The notes: generated by a model from the sequence alone, not told the origin. Counted from the first letter of the stretch, positions 1 through 5,801 are shown. The stretch: DNA of 7,133 nt from Phycisphaerales bacterium (GCA_003153655.1 PMAK01000071.1:3206-10338), one strand, 5' to 3'. Program-made: numbers and translations.

Positions 1-1
1 C

Positions 2-1165
2 GCGAGCCGCTGGTCCGTCTTCCGCCGCATCACGCTCCCCCTGATCCGCCCGGGAATATTCGCCGGCTGCACCCTCACCCTCATCTGGAGCTTCACCGAA
101 CTCGGCACGCCGTTAATGTTCGGCTTCCAAACCATCACCCCCGTCCAAATCTTCCAGCAACTAACAGATGTAGCCGACAACCCGCTCCCCTTCGCACTGG
201 TGGTCGTAACGCTGGCCGTCGCGGCAGCGCTCTATCTAATCGGAAAAGTCGTACTGGGCCGCTCGTATGACACCGCCGCGACCAAAGCCTCCATCGCTCT
301 CACTCCCAAGCGCCTAAGCGGCCCGCGTGCGTTCGCCGCCTGCATCCCCTTCATCCTCATCCTCGTGCTCGCTCTGCTTCCGCACATCTCCATCATCCTC
401 ATCAGCATCACCACCACTGGCCAGTGGTACCGCTCAATCCTCCCCACCAGCTTCACCACATCCCACTATTTCGCCGCGTTAACAGACGACTTGGCATTGC
501 CATCGGTCGCCCACTCGGCGCTATACGCTTCGCTAGCCACCGCCACAGCGTTATTCGTCGGCCTGGGCGTCGCCATCATCGCGGTCCGCAGCAAGCTGGT
601 TGATCGTGGCTTCATCGACGCGCTATCCATGCTCCCGCTGGCCGTGCCGGGCTTAGTCCTGGCCTTCGGCTACCTGGCCGTCAGCGTCTCCCTACAGCAA
701 AAATACGGCCGAAATCTCCCCCTCTGGCTAAACGTCCAGGAAATGCCGGTCGTATTTTTAATAATCGCCTACGCCGCGAGAAGATTGCCGTACATCGTCC
801 GCGCCGCCGCGGCCGGCCTGGAACAAACCCCGATAGATTTAGAACAAGCCGCCGCGAATTTAGGCGCAACCCGCACCACGGTCCTGCGAAAAATCACCAT
901 CCCTCTGATCCTGGCCAATCTAATCGCCGGCTCACTCCTGGCCTTCGCCTTCGCAATGCTGGAGGTCAGCGATTCAATCATCCTCGCCCAAAAAGCCGCC
1001 TACTTCCCGATCACCCGCGCGATACTGGAACTCTTCCAAAGATTAGGCGACGGCATCTACATAGCCAGCGCCCTCGGCGTCTGGGCCATGCTCCTATTAA
1101 GCCTGACGCTGTTAGCCGCCAACAGCCTGCTGGGCAAAAAAATGGGCGCGGTGTTTAGAGTCTAG
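2..1165 (+). CDS. Iron(III)-type ABC transporter permease, two-lobe, 5' partial
   Basis: Integral inner-membrane permease of a binding-protein-dependent ABC importer, most like the fused two-lobe permeases of the Fe3+ (FbpB/SfuB) group. The reading frame is open from base 2, well before the first internal ATG at 116, so the gene begins outside the window; 387 residues are visible. Two cytoplasmic EAA-type loops that dock the ATPase can be seen. The first is at the left edge, ending FRRITLPLIRPGI, followed by WSFTELGTPLMF. The second is near 839-910, with LEQAAANLGATRTTVLRK and IPLI. Several long hydrophobic helices lie between and after them. The presence of two EAA loops in one chain marks the fused architecture. 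A substrate-binding protein and ATPase would be expected upstream, outside the window. The substrate is not provable here: iron is most likely, but thiamine and phosphonate permeases are related. No T-rich terminator follows the stop. Confidence 0.9.
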   Translation, partial: ASRWSVFRRITLPLIRPGIFAGCTLTLIWSFTELGTPLMFGFQTITPVQIFQQLTDVADNPLPFALVVVTLAVAAALYLIGKVVLGRSYDTAATKASIALTPKRLSGPRAFAACIPFILILVLALLPHISIILISITTTGQWYRSILPTSFTTSHYFAALTDDLALPSVAHSALYASLATATALFVGLGVAIIAVRSKLVDRGFIDALSMLPLAVPGLVLAFGYLAVSVSLQQKYGRNLPLWLNVQEMPVVFLIIAYAARRLPYIVRAAAAGLEQTPIDLEQAAANLGATRTTVLRKITIPLILANLIAGSLLAFAFAMLEVSDSIILAQKAAYFPITRAILELFQRLGDGIYIASALGVWAMLLLSLTLLAANSLLGKKMGAVFRV

Positions 1166-1220
1166 AGACTCGTTCCCACTCCTCAAGGCATCCAGAATGG
1201 CAATCCGAGGGGCTCGGTGA

Positions 1221-1484
1221 TTATGGTGGCGGTCGTTTAGCGAGCAATCTATTCATATGGCGAAAAGCCCCGATTGCGAAAACCAGACCAAAAAGTACAA
1301 ATAGCATGAAGCCAAGGCCCAACGCAAAACCATATCCGATTTTCGCGTCCATCATATTGACGGGAGAACTGGCGCTAAACAAATACCACAACACTGGAAC
1401 GGACCACAAGATCACCGCCACCGAAAAGCAGAGGGCGACGCGAAACCACGTGCTAGGCCGAACAAGTGGCGTCGGTTGCGACAT
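1221..1484 (-). CDS. Small two-helix membrane protein, unknown function
   Basis: An 87-residue protein that I do not recognise. It has two clear hydrophobic segments, about residues 14-36 (FRVALCFSVAVILWSVPVLW) and 50-74 (GYGFALGLGFMLFVLFGLVF), separated by a short polar loop, and a basic proline-rich tail ending AKRPPP. The pattern predicts a two-pass inner-membrane protein. The overlapping plus-strand frame (1306-1518) lacks any protein-like character, so the minus strand is preferred. The ribosome-binding site is weak (an AGG-containing stretch in front of the ATG at 1484). It is convergent with the permease gene, 55 bases away. The intergenic region on its 5' side contains strong potential RNA stems, which would lie in its leader if transcription starts beyond about 1610. 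Confidence 0.6.
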   Translation of the reverse strand: MSQPTPLVRPSTWFRVALCFSVAVILWSVPVLWYLFSASSPVNMMDAKIGYGFALGLGFMLFVLFGLVFAIGAFRHMNRLLAKRPPP

Positions 1485-1540
1485 AAGCCAAGGCCTATCG
1501 CTTCTTAGACCCCATTGATCGCTTCGCGGCGTGGGGTATG

Positions 1541-1610
1541 GCGTCGGAAAATGCCGACTTTGACAATGCCGCCAAAGTCTCGACCGGTCACTATTATGAC
1601 CGGCCGACGT
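1541..1610. repeat. Inverted-repeat cluster that can fold as a three-way junction
   Basis: Three helices nest exactly. CGTCGG (1542-1547) pairs with CCGACG (1604-1609), and G1541/T1610 could add a wobble in the plus-strand RNA. GACTTTG (1556-1562) pairs with CAAAGTC (1573-1579). CCGGTCA (1584-1590) pairs with TGACCGG (1597-1603). The last helix abuts the closing helix with no unpaired base, which would allow coaxial stacking. A local alternative, GTCGG (1543-1547) with CCGAC (1554-1558), competes with the closing helix. A further stem, ACCCCA (1509-1514) with TGGGGT (1532-1537), lies next to it. On the minus strand the cluster sits 57-126 bases upstream of the small membrane-protein start. 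Whether it is an RNA, a terminator or a DNA-level element is not determinable here. Confidence 0.4.
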
Positions 1611-1846
1611 ATCTTATCAATTAAAAGCGTCTTCCCTTCACTTGGTTCTGCCGTCTCCTAGTGCCCCCTTCGGAAGACAAAAAGGGGTCGTCTTGGCTTA
1701 TGGCCAAAGATGGCTCCGCGTTCCGCTTTTACCCGTAAACGACCAACGCGTCTGAATAATCCGCCAGACGCCATGACTTCGGCGACACACTTCCGCGCAG
1801 TTCCAAAACATCGCCGCCCCCTCAATCGCGGTAGATCGAAGCGCCA

Positions 1847-1860
1847 CGAAATATATTTCG
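1847..1860. promoter_or_regulatory. Perfect 14-bp AT-rich palindrome, possible operator
   Basis: The sequence CGAAATATATTTCG is a perfect palindrome in a gene-free stretch. Its size and AT-rich centre suit a dimeric repressor site. No adjacent promoter or regulated gene can be identified with confidence, so the operator role is a guess. Confidence 0.25.
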
Positions 1861-1906
1861 CATTAAACAAACAAAAAGTTAGTGATTACTTGCAAAAACC
1901 GCGAAA

Positions 1907-1936
1907 AGTGTCCGATAGTGTACGAAAGTGTGCCGT
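1907..1936. repeat. Three tandem 10-bp direct repeats
   Basis: AGTGTCCGAT, AGTGTACGAA and AGTGTGCCGT follow each other without gaps. The 10-bp period, about one helical turn, would place each AGTGT on the same face of the DNA. It lies just beyond the stop of the minus-strand eRF1-like gene (1979), so it is not obviously a promoter element of that operon. Protein-binding site or remnant of a longer repeat are both possible. Confidence 0.4.
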
Positions 1937-1978
1937 CCCGATCCGGAAAACCCACTCCACGCCCCAAAACAGCATCCA

Positions 1979-2656
1979 TCAAACCGCAACAAAAAACTCC
2001 CGAGCCTTCGCCAGCAGTTGGTCATCCGTCAGATGATGCTCATTCACCACCTTCGACCCGACAACCCGCACGGCTATATCCTGGTGGTTCCGCTTCAACT
2101 CAGCCAATAAATGCTCCATCGCACTGCTCGCTCCCGTCCCGGTTCCGAACAATAAAATCTGCTGAGCCCCACGCAAAGTCTTCGTCACCGCTTCATAAAA
2201 ACTCTTCTGTTCCGGCTTGCGCTGACCGTTCGAATCATCCTGGTTGTAACGCAAATCCCGGCCAAACCCGAACGGATCATAAGGCGCGATCCGCTTTGGA
2301 ACCGCTCCATGCAATTCCGTGCTGTAGATCCGGGCCTCCCGGTGGTCAATCACCACCAGGAGATGCGTCCCGTTCGCCGCGGGTGCTGGCGCGATAGTGC
2401 CGGATCGCTCGAGAAAATGACGCACCTGCATCAATTCTTTCTTGTCGGCCAAATCCTTGCCGCGCGGACGATGCAGCATCAGCGTTTGGCCGTTCCGCGT
2501 GACCTTCAGATTTCCTTTGTCATCTTCCATCACTTTCGCATCGGTGATGGCGCTGAGCATCGCCCACACCTCCCGCCACTGCAAATTATGCGGCATCGGC
2601 TGCTGACAAATCCGTTCGTAAATCTTCTGATGAGAACCTGACAACTGTGATTGCAT
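1979..2656 (-). CDS. eRF1-domain-like protein with HicA-like N-terminal region
   Basis: Third gene of the minus-strand operon. The C-terminal part, from about GTHLLVVIDHREARIY onward, has the layout of the bacterial proteins related to archaeo-eukaryotic release factor domain 3: a strand carrying the aspartate, a KSFYEAVTKTLRGAQQILLFG segment around a helix and strand, a GTGASSAMEHLLAEL glycine-rich turn and helix, then VRVVGSKVV and HLTDDQLLAKAREF. The N-terminal 80 or so residues (NLQWREVWAMLSAI, KVTRNGQTLMLHRP) resemble the small HicA-like fold but lack an obvious HicA catalytic histidine motif. I chose the ATG at 2656 (MQSQLSGSHQKIYERI), with GGGAA in front. A TTG at 2704 would add 16 residues of poor character. 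Release-factor activity is not implied: the GGQ motif is absent. Role unknown, possibly ribosome-linked under stress. Confidence 0.75.
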   Translation of the reverse strand: MQSQLSGSHQKIYERICQQPMPHNLQWREVWAMLSAITDAKVMEDDKGNLKVTRNGQTLMLHRPRGKDLADKKELMQVRHFLERSGTIAPAPAANGTHLLVVIDHREARIYSTELHGAVPKRIAPYDPFGFGRDLRYNQDDSNGQRKPEQKSFYEAVTKTLRGAQQILLFGTGTGASSAMEHLLAELKRNHQDIAVRVVGSKVVNEHHLTDDQLLAKAREFFVAV

Positions 2657-2713
2657 ATTGAATTTTCCCAATGCCGTCTGGCGGCCGACTCCCGCCGAAT
2701 ACAAATCCGGCGA

Positions 2714-3163
2714 TCAAACCGATTCTTGTTGTTTGACTAGCTTACCCGATCCGTCCCCTTGCCAGGTATCCGTCGGCAAAGATTCAGAGAGCAAAAACAC
2801 CTGCACCATCGTGCCGGTAGTAAACGCCTGGACGACGGCGCCCGTGGCCGGCTTCACTTCGGCGGCGGCTTCCCGCACGTCCATTCCGGTGATCCGCTTA
2901 ATTTCCTTGCTCAACGTATCAGATGCCGTCAGAAATAACTGCCGATGAAATTCCTGCACCTTCGCGGCCCCTTCCAAGCTTTGTTGCGCCAGGGTCTGCT
3001 CGGCCGGCGATAGTGCTCCGTGCAGCGTGACCACGAGCGTGTCGCCACTGAGCACCACGCTCACCGATTTCGGTGCATGGCCGGTCCGTTGCCGCTGGAA
3101 GTCGGTTGCCGCTTCGGCAATCTGCTGGGTCATCGTTTGAGTGGATTGAGGCATAACATTCAT
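2714..3163 (-). CDS. Divergent MpsC/DUF2294-family protein
   Basis: Second gene of the minus-strand operon, about 149 residues from the ATG at 3163. It aligns by eye over most of its length with the canonical family member at 4161-4541. Shared landmarks are a helical start (MTQQIAEAATDFQRQRTG), KSVSVVLSGDTLVVTLHGALSPAEQTL (compare KDVHAHLVSDLLVVRLKGVLTAAEQHL), a long helix, ITGMDV (compare ITGVKV), and a final strand ending in SESLP (compare AESPL). The family (PF10057, formerly DUF2294) is named after MpsC of a sodium-linked membrane-potential system, but most members are uncharacterised. It carries a C-terminal extension of about 20 polar residues not present in the other copy. A TTG at 3175 could extend it by four residues; ATG 3163 or 3154 are better starts. 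About 48 bases separate it from the BON gene stop. Confidence 0.75.
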   Translation of the reverse strand: MNVMPQSTQTMTQQIAEAATDFQRQRTGHAPKSVSVVLSGDTLVVTLHGALSPAEQTLAQQSLEGAAKVQEFHRQLFLTASDTLSKEIKRITGMDVREAAAEVKPATGAVVQAFTTGTMVQVFLLSESLPTDTWQGDGSGKLVKQQESV

Positions 3164-3211
3164 TTCTGCCGGCAAATAGCGCCGGCATTGATGCAGCCGT
3201 GAGATTGTTGC

Positions 3212-3862
3212 TTAGCACGACACCGCGAGTTCGTTCTCGACTTCAGTCACACCGGGCGCGCTCCAGGCGGCCAGCCCAGCCTCTTCTCGCTCATTCCAGG
3301 AACTGACCATCCCGGCGAGCGTGACCTTGCCGCCGTCGGCCGAAACATTGATGCGGTCGGCATCGATCTCTGCATCGCGGCAGAGAGCCTTTTCGATCGC
3401 GTCCTTGACCGCCGTGGCCTGAACACTCGGCTGGAGGACGATGTTGTTCGATACGCCTTTGACGCCGGAGAGAAAGCTCACGGTGTCCTCGGCAGCGTTA
3501 CGCTGGTATCCCCAATTGACGCTCCCTGTCAGCGTCACATGTCCTTTTTCGACGGTCGCCTGGATGTGGCTCGGCACCCACACGTGCCACCTCAGAGAAT
3601 CCACGACGGCCTGGGCGATCTCCGAATCCTTGCGGTCATGAACCCCGATCAGATGAACTTCCATCTCTTCGGCGATCGCCTTAACTCCTTCCACCCGCTG
3701 AGTCGCCCGTTCGGCGGCCCATTTTTCGGCGTAGTGCGGAACCGTGCCGCTCAATGTCACGACCCCATTTTGGGTAGCGACTTTAATATCGCTCGAAGTC
3801 ACGCTGGGTTCCCATCGAAGTTCTTCCATCACGTCGTTTTTCAGTTGTTTATCTGTTTTCAT
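3212..3862 (-). CDS. Triple BON-domain protein
   Basis: First gene of the minus-strand operon, 216 residues. Three BON repeats fill the chain, at about residues 1-71 ([30 protein letters not shown]), 78-142 ([28 protein letters not shown]) and 148-213 ([26 protein letters not shown]). Each has the helix, the GxVTLxGxV strand and a closing V-strand. BON domains bind phospholipid or surface ligands; the best-known member, OsmY, is induced by osmotic stress and is periplasmic. No signal peptide is visible here, so a cytoplasmic location is implied. The start is the ATG at 3862 ([11 protein letters not shown]); an upstream TTG frame reaching 3913 would run through the terminator stem and is rejected. 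The gene lies just behind leader RNA 1, which makes termination control likely. A 6-bp hairpin (3876-3890) lies between the U-run and the start codon. Confidence 0.9.
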   Translation of the reverse strand: MKTDKQLKNDVMEELRWEPSVTSSDIKVATQNGVVTLSGTVPHYAEKWAAERATQRVEGVKAIAEEMEVHLIGVHDRKDSEIAQAVVDSLRWHVWVPSHIQATVEKGHVTLTGSVNWGYQRNAAEDTVSFLSGVKGVSNNIVLQPSVQATAVKDAIEKALCRDAEIDADRINVSADGGKVTLAGMVSSWNEREEAGLAAWSAPGVTEVENELAVSC

Positions 3863-3888
3863 TTCAAACGCCGTCTTCGCCAAAGGCG

Positions 3889-3939
3889 AAAAAAAGCCGG
3901 CGTAGTCGAACACCCTGAGGTGTTCGACTACGCCGGCTT
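3889..3939 (-). terminator. Intrinsic terminator in the leader of the BON operon
   Basis: On the minus strand a perfect 21-bp stem (3939-3919 with 3914-3894) closes a four-base loop and runs into seven T (3895-3889). It stands between the conserved leader and the BON start codon, so it would stop transcription before the operon unless it is prevented from forming. The 5' arm includes the conserved AAGCCG of the leader. Confidence 0.85.
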
Positions 3940-4035
3940 ACTCTGCAACCGACCTCCCGATGAAGCGGGTTGCCGTTTATTTAGTCGTCCGACGAGCTAT
4001 ATTTATCCCATATGCGGAAGCCTTCGCTGCCGCAT
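3889..4035 (-). promoter_or_regulatory. Structured leader RNA, copy 1 (before BON operon)
   Basis: Read on the minus strand. A 10-bp hairpin with one mismatch (4035-4026 with 4021-4012, loop GAAG) is followed by AUAAA (4006-4002) and AGCUC (3998-3994). A small hairpin, UCGU-CGG-ACGA, overlaps the 17-nt block 3992-3976 that ends GACUAAAUAAA. Next is a hairpin with stems CGGC/GUCG and CCCG/CGGG around an AA/AG internal loop (3975-3950). The linker GAGUAAGCCG (3943-3934) enters the terminator stem. The same order of elements occurs at 4603-4770. A weak promoter-like pair, TTGCTA (4072-4067) and TAGGGT (4049-4044), would place a start near 4037, exactly where the structure begins. The arrangement resembles a riboswitch or other terminator-controlling leader, but I cannot match it to a named class. 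Confidence 0.7.
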
Positions 4036-4160
4036 CACAGCTAACCCTAGACCTTTAAACTGCAAATAGCAACACATAATATAGAACTTGAAAAAGCATC
4101 GACGAAATACCCCTCTTTGGCCCCTACAGCATTTTCGACTGACTCCCCGACTCAGAAGAC

Positions 4161-4541
4161 TTATCTTTTCTTAATCTCACGGAATAGTGGCGACTCGGCA
4201 AGTGTAAACAGCACGACCTCTTCGCCGGTCACTGTGCTGATGTCATGATGCAGGCTCACCACTTTGACGCCGGTAATCCCCTCCACCATCGCCTCCATGG
4301 TCGGCCGCGCGATCTCAATCAAATGGCTCCGAACCTGCTTGAGCAGATCTCTGCCTTTCTCAGTGGGAAGTGTCTTGACCAGATGCTGCTCGGCCGCGGT
4401 CAAAACACCCTTGAGGCGCACGACAAGCAGATCGCTCACCAAGTGCGCATGAACGTCCTTCGGACCGCGGCCCATGTATTCTTGTTCGAAGCGGCTCATA
4501 CCTTCCGAAACAGCACTTTCAATTTCGCCCTGGGTCTTCAT
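4161..4541 (-). CDS. MpsC/DUF2294-family protein
   Basis: A 126-residue protein with the classic features of PF10057 (MpsC, formerly DUF2294). It starts MKTQGEIESAVSEGMSRFEQEYMGRGPKDVHAH, continues LVVRLKGVLTAAEQHLVKTL, a helix with EKGRDLL, then ITGVKVVSLHHDIS and VTGEEVVLFTLAESP. Length and motif order are typical of the family. MpsC is described as part of a sodium-translocating membrane-potential system in staphylococci, but no MpsA or MpsB partner is present here, so function in this organism is open. No membrane helix is visible; it is probably soluble. The start is the ATG at 4541, with only a weak upstream purine stretch. It is divergent from leader RNA 2 and the GlsB operon, and is followed, before the BON operon, by the region holding leader RNA 1. 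Confidence 0.9.
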   Translation of the reverse strand: MKTQGEIESAVSEGMSRFEQEYMGRGPKDVHAHLVSDLLVVRLKGVLTAAEQHLVKTLPTEKGRDLLKQVRSHLIEIARPTMEAMVEGITGVKVVSLHHDISTVTGEEVVLFTLAESPLFREIKKR

Positions 4542-4602
4542 TAGGCCAACCAGTATACAGAATATTTCTACAATTACACTTGCTTCGTCGCGCGGGAGAC
4601 GT

Positions 4603-4770
4603 ATGCTTCGCGCTTGTGGAGCATGAAATAAACCAGCTCCCGGCAGAATATTGAAGTCTTCGGATGACTAAATAAAGGGTAATCCGGCCACCGGCCGGGA
4701 GACCCGTTAACGAGTAAGCCGACGCAATCGAATCCCCATGCCTTGGGATTCAATTGCGTCGGCTTTTTTT
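4603..4770 (+). promoter_or_regulatory. Structured leader RNA, copy 2 (before GlsB operon)
   Basis: Same order of elements as copy 1. A 9-bp hairpin lies at 4603-4624 (loop GCUU). It is followed by AUAAA (4628-4632) and AGCUC (4635-4639), then about 18 extra bases relative to copy 1. A hairpin AGUC/GACU (4655-4669) overlaps the block 4660-4676 ending GACUAAAUAAA, which differs from copy 1 at one of 17 bases. The next hairpin has stems GGGU/ACCC and UCCGGCC/GGCCGGG around the same AA/AG internal loop (4677-4705). The linker GAGUAAGCCG (4712-4721) enters a 21-bp terminator stem. The gene behind it begins at 4807 after a normal ribosome-binding site. Class and ligand are unknown. Confidence 0.7.
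4716..4770 (+). terminator. Intrinsic terminator in the leader of the GlsB operon
   Basis: The arms 4716-4736 and 4745-4765 pair over 21 positions with one mismatch, around an eight-base loop, and the stem ends in seven T (4764-4770). It lies 36 bases before the GlsB-type start codon. Because nothing coding precedes it on this strand, it is best read as a leader attenuator rather than the end of an upstream gene. Confidence 0.85.
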
Positions 4771-4806
4771 GTTTCACAAAGAATCGGTTCTCACGAGAGT
4801 TGCACC

Positions 4807-5071
4807 ATGTTGATGGGCGTCATCGGCTGGGTTGTGCTGGGAACAATCGCTGGATTCATCGCCAGCAAAATCGTCAGCTTGCGCGGAGACGATCCTCGCA
4901 TGGGCATCGGCCTGGGCGCTTTGGGAGGCCTGATCGGCGGTTGGCTTTACAGCCTGATCAGCGGAAGCGCCGTGACCTCTATTCAACCCGAAAAGTCTCG
5001 TGTTCGCCGCTATTGCTGCCGTCGTCGCACTATTGGTCTGGCATGGTTGGCGATGGAAAGCGGCTGTCTGA
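4807..5071 (+). pseudogene. GlsB/YeaQ/YmgE-family membrane stress protein, +1 frameshift
   Basis: Small inner-membrane protein of the GlsB/YeaQ/YmgE group, a glycine-rich three-helix family linked to general stress. The first half is typical: VIGWVVLGTIAGFIASKIV, then GIGLGALGGLIGGWLYSLISG. After about residue 61 the original frame turns into a Cys/Arg-rich sequence and runs on to 5124. Moving one base forward near 4990-4994 restores KSLVFAAIAAVVALLVWHGW, the expected last helix, ending at TGA 5069-5071. One extra base in the GAAAA run therefore explains the break. The repaired length, about 87 residues, matches the family. ATG 4807 follows GAGAG at 4795-4799. It could be a sequencing error, a recent pseudogene or, less likely, programmed frameshifting. 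It is the first gene behind leader RNA 2. Confidence 0.75.
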
Positions 5072-5137
5072 GGAGTGCAACCGTGCGTTTAGAACGTTGC
5101 CCAATGGATGACAGGGCAAATTAGAACTGGAGACAAG

Positions 5138-5482
5138 ATGTCTATTGCAATGGAACGATTCGGATTCAATGAACAACCATCAGAAATCCACCCGTCGAAT
5201 GGATTGCGGGGCGTTGTGTTTCCTTATCGGCTGCAATGCCGCGCGTGCGGCTTTGATTCCATAGACGCGATGGCGCCGCCGTCCCGTTGCCCAAAATGCG
5301 ATGGCCATTCATGGGACCGATTCACATTTCCAAGAAGTCTTTTGATGAACGCCGATAACCGAGCCGCGACTGTCTCTGGTCCTGTTCGGCAGGATGACCT
5401 GGCGGCGTTGACTCGGCGCGCCCTCGGGAAACGCGCAAACACCTGGGTGGCGAAAGGACGAACCGCAGCACCAAAATTGTGA
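5138..5482 (+). CDS. Small zinc-ribbon protein, unknown function
   Basis: A 114-residue protein with one treble-clef or zinc-ribbon-like unit: CRAC and CPKC spaced by 17 residues (LQCRACGFDSIDAM through SRCPKCDGHSW). This four-cysteine set should bind one zinc ion. The C-terminal half is Arg/Ala-rich and shows no domain I know. The start is the ATG at 5138, which has GGAGA at 5129-5133. The upstream in-frame ATG at 5108 lies within the shifted overrun of the preceding gene and has no comparable ribosome-binding site. It sits about 66 bases after the repaired GlsB stop and 105 bases before the DUF3309 gene, consistent with one transcript. A short zinc-ribbon protein in such a stress cluster could bind nucleic acid or a protein partner, but this is a guess. 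Confidence 0.7.
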   Translation: MSIAMERFGFNEQPSEIHPSNGLRGVVFPYRLQCRACGFDSIDAMAPPSRCPKCDGHSWDRFTFPRSLLMNADNRAATVSGPVRQDDLAALTRRALGKRANTWVAKGRTAAPKL

Positions 5483-5587
5483 ATCAAAGCGTAACGCAAA
5501 TTGCTGTCGTGCAGATTTTTCTTCCGCTGGACTATTAGCGCGATGCCTGCACGGCCGCACTTTTTCTGAAACCTCGAAAGGACTTTT

Positions 5588-5740
5588 ATGGGATTGATAT
5601 TACTGATTATTCTGATTCTTCTGCTGGTCGGTGGGTTGCCCAGATGGAACCACAGCCGCAATTGGGGTTATGCCCCCAGCGGAGGCTTGGGACTTATATT
5701 GCTCATCGTCATCATCCTGATGCTCATGGGACGCCTATAA
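5588..5740 (+). CDS. DUF3309-family small membrane protein
   Basis: A 50-residue protein, easily overlooked because of its size. It has a hydrophobic helix (GLILLIILILLLVGGLP), the polar connector RWNHSRNWGYAPSGGLG and a second helix (LILLIVIILMLMGRL). The two Leu/Ile helices around a WxHSRxWGYxPSGGLG core are the signature of the DUF3309 family, which is found in soil bacteria and has no known function. The ribosome-binding site GAAAGGA lies five bases before the ATG, so translation is well supported. Both helices are long enough to cross the membrane, giving a hairpin topology. Neighbours on both sides are also small stress-type proteins, which suggests it belongs to an envelope-stress operon behind leader RNA 2. 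Confidence 0.9.
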   Translation: MGLILLIILILLLVGGLPRWNHSRNWGYAPSGGLGLILLIVIILMLMGRL

Positions 5741-5801
5741 ATGTTTTCCGGCTTCGACGCTGACTTGACTCGAAATGGCCCTTATATTTTTGGAGTGAAT
5801 G

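Larger units (their letters stand above)
1485..1978. other. Long non-coding stretch with structured elements
   Basis: About 490 bases without a convincing gene. The open frames crossing it (plus 1710-2036 and 1882-2397, minus 1658-1870) are rich in Arg, Pro and Ser, have no recognisable motif, and two of them run antisense into the eRF1-like gene. What it does contain is a cluster of inverted repeats at 1509-1610, a perfect 14-bp palindrome at 1847-1860 and three 10-bp direct repeats at 1907-1936. No convincing intrinsic terminator was found downstream of the minus-strand stop at 1979. A decayed gene or mobile-element remnant cannot be excluded. Confidence 0.5.

Noticed and set aside
1158..1171. 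5-bp hairpin over the permease stop codon
   Set aside because: Too short and without a T-run, so not a credible terminator.
1710..2036. 108-residue plus-strand open frame in the gene-poor stretch
   Set aside because: Arg/Ser/Thr-rich with no motif, no convincing ribosome-binding site, and partly antisense to the eRF1-like gene.
1882..2397. 171-residue plus-strand open frame
   Set aside because: Ser/Pro/Arg-rich with no motif, and antisense to the well-supported eRF1-like gene.
3863..3913. TTG-started N-terminal extension of the BON protein
   Set aside because: It would translate the terminator stem and U-run; the ATG at 3862 gives a standard BON start.
4580..4607. TTGCTT-16-TATGCT as a promoter for leader 2
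   Set aside because: The -10-like hexamer overlaps the first conserved hairpin of the leader, so transcription would start too late to include it.
3889..4770. Identification of the leaders as c-di-GMP-I (GEMM) riboswitches
   Set aside because: The conserved blocks lack the GEMM core sequences and tetraloop-receptor features, so only structural resemblance remains.
4738..5124. Longer GlsB frame starting in the terminator loop and ending at 5124
   Set aside because: The upstream part lies in the leader and the tail is an out-of-frame overrun; the family-like end is at 5071 in the shifted frame.
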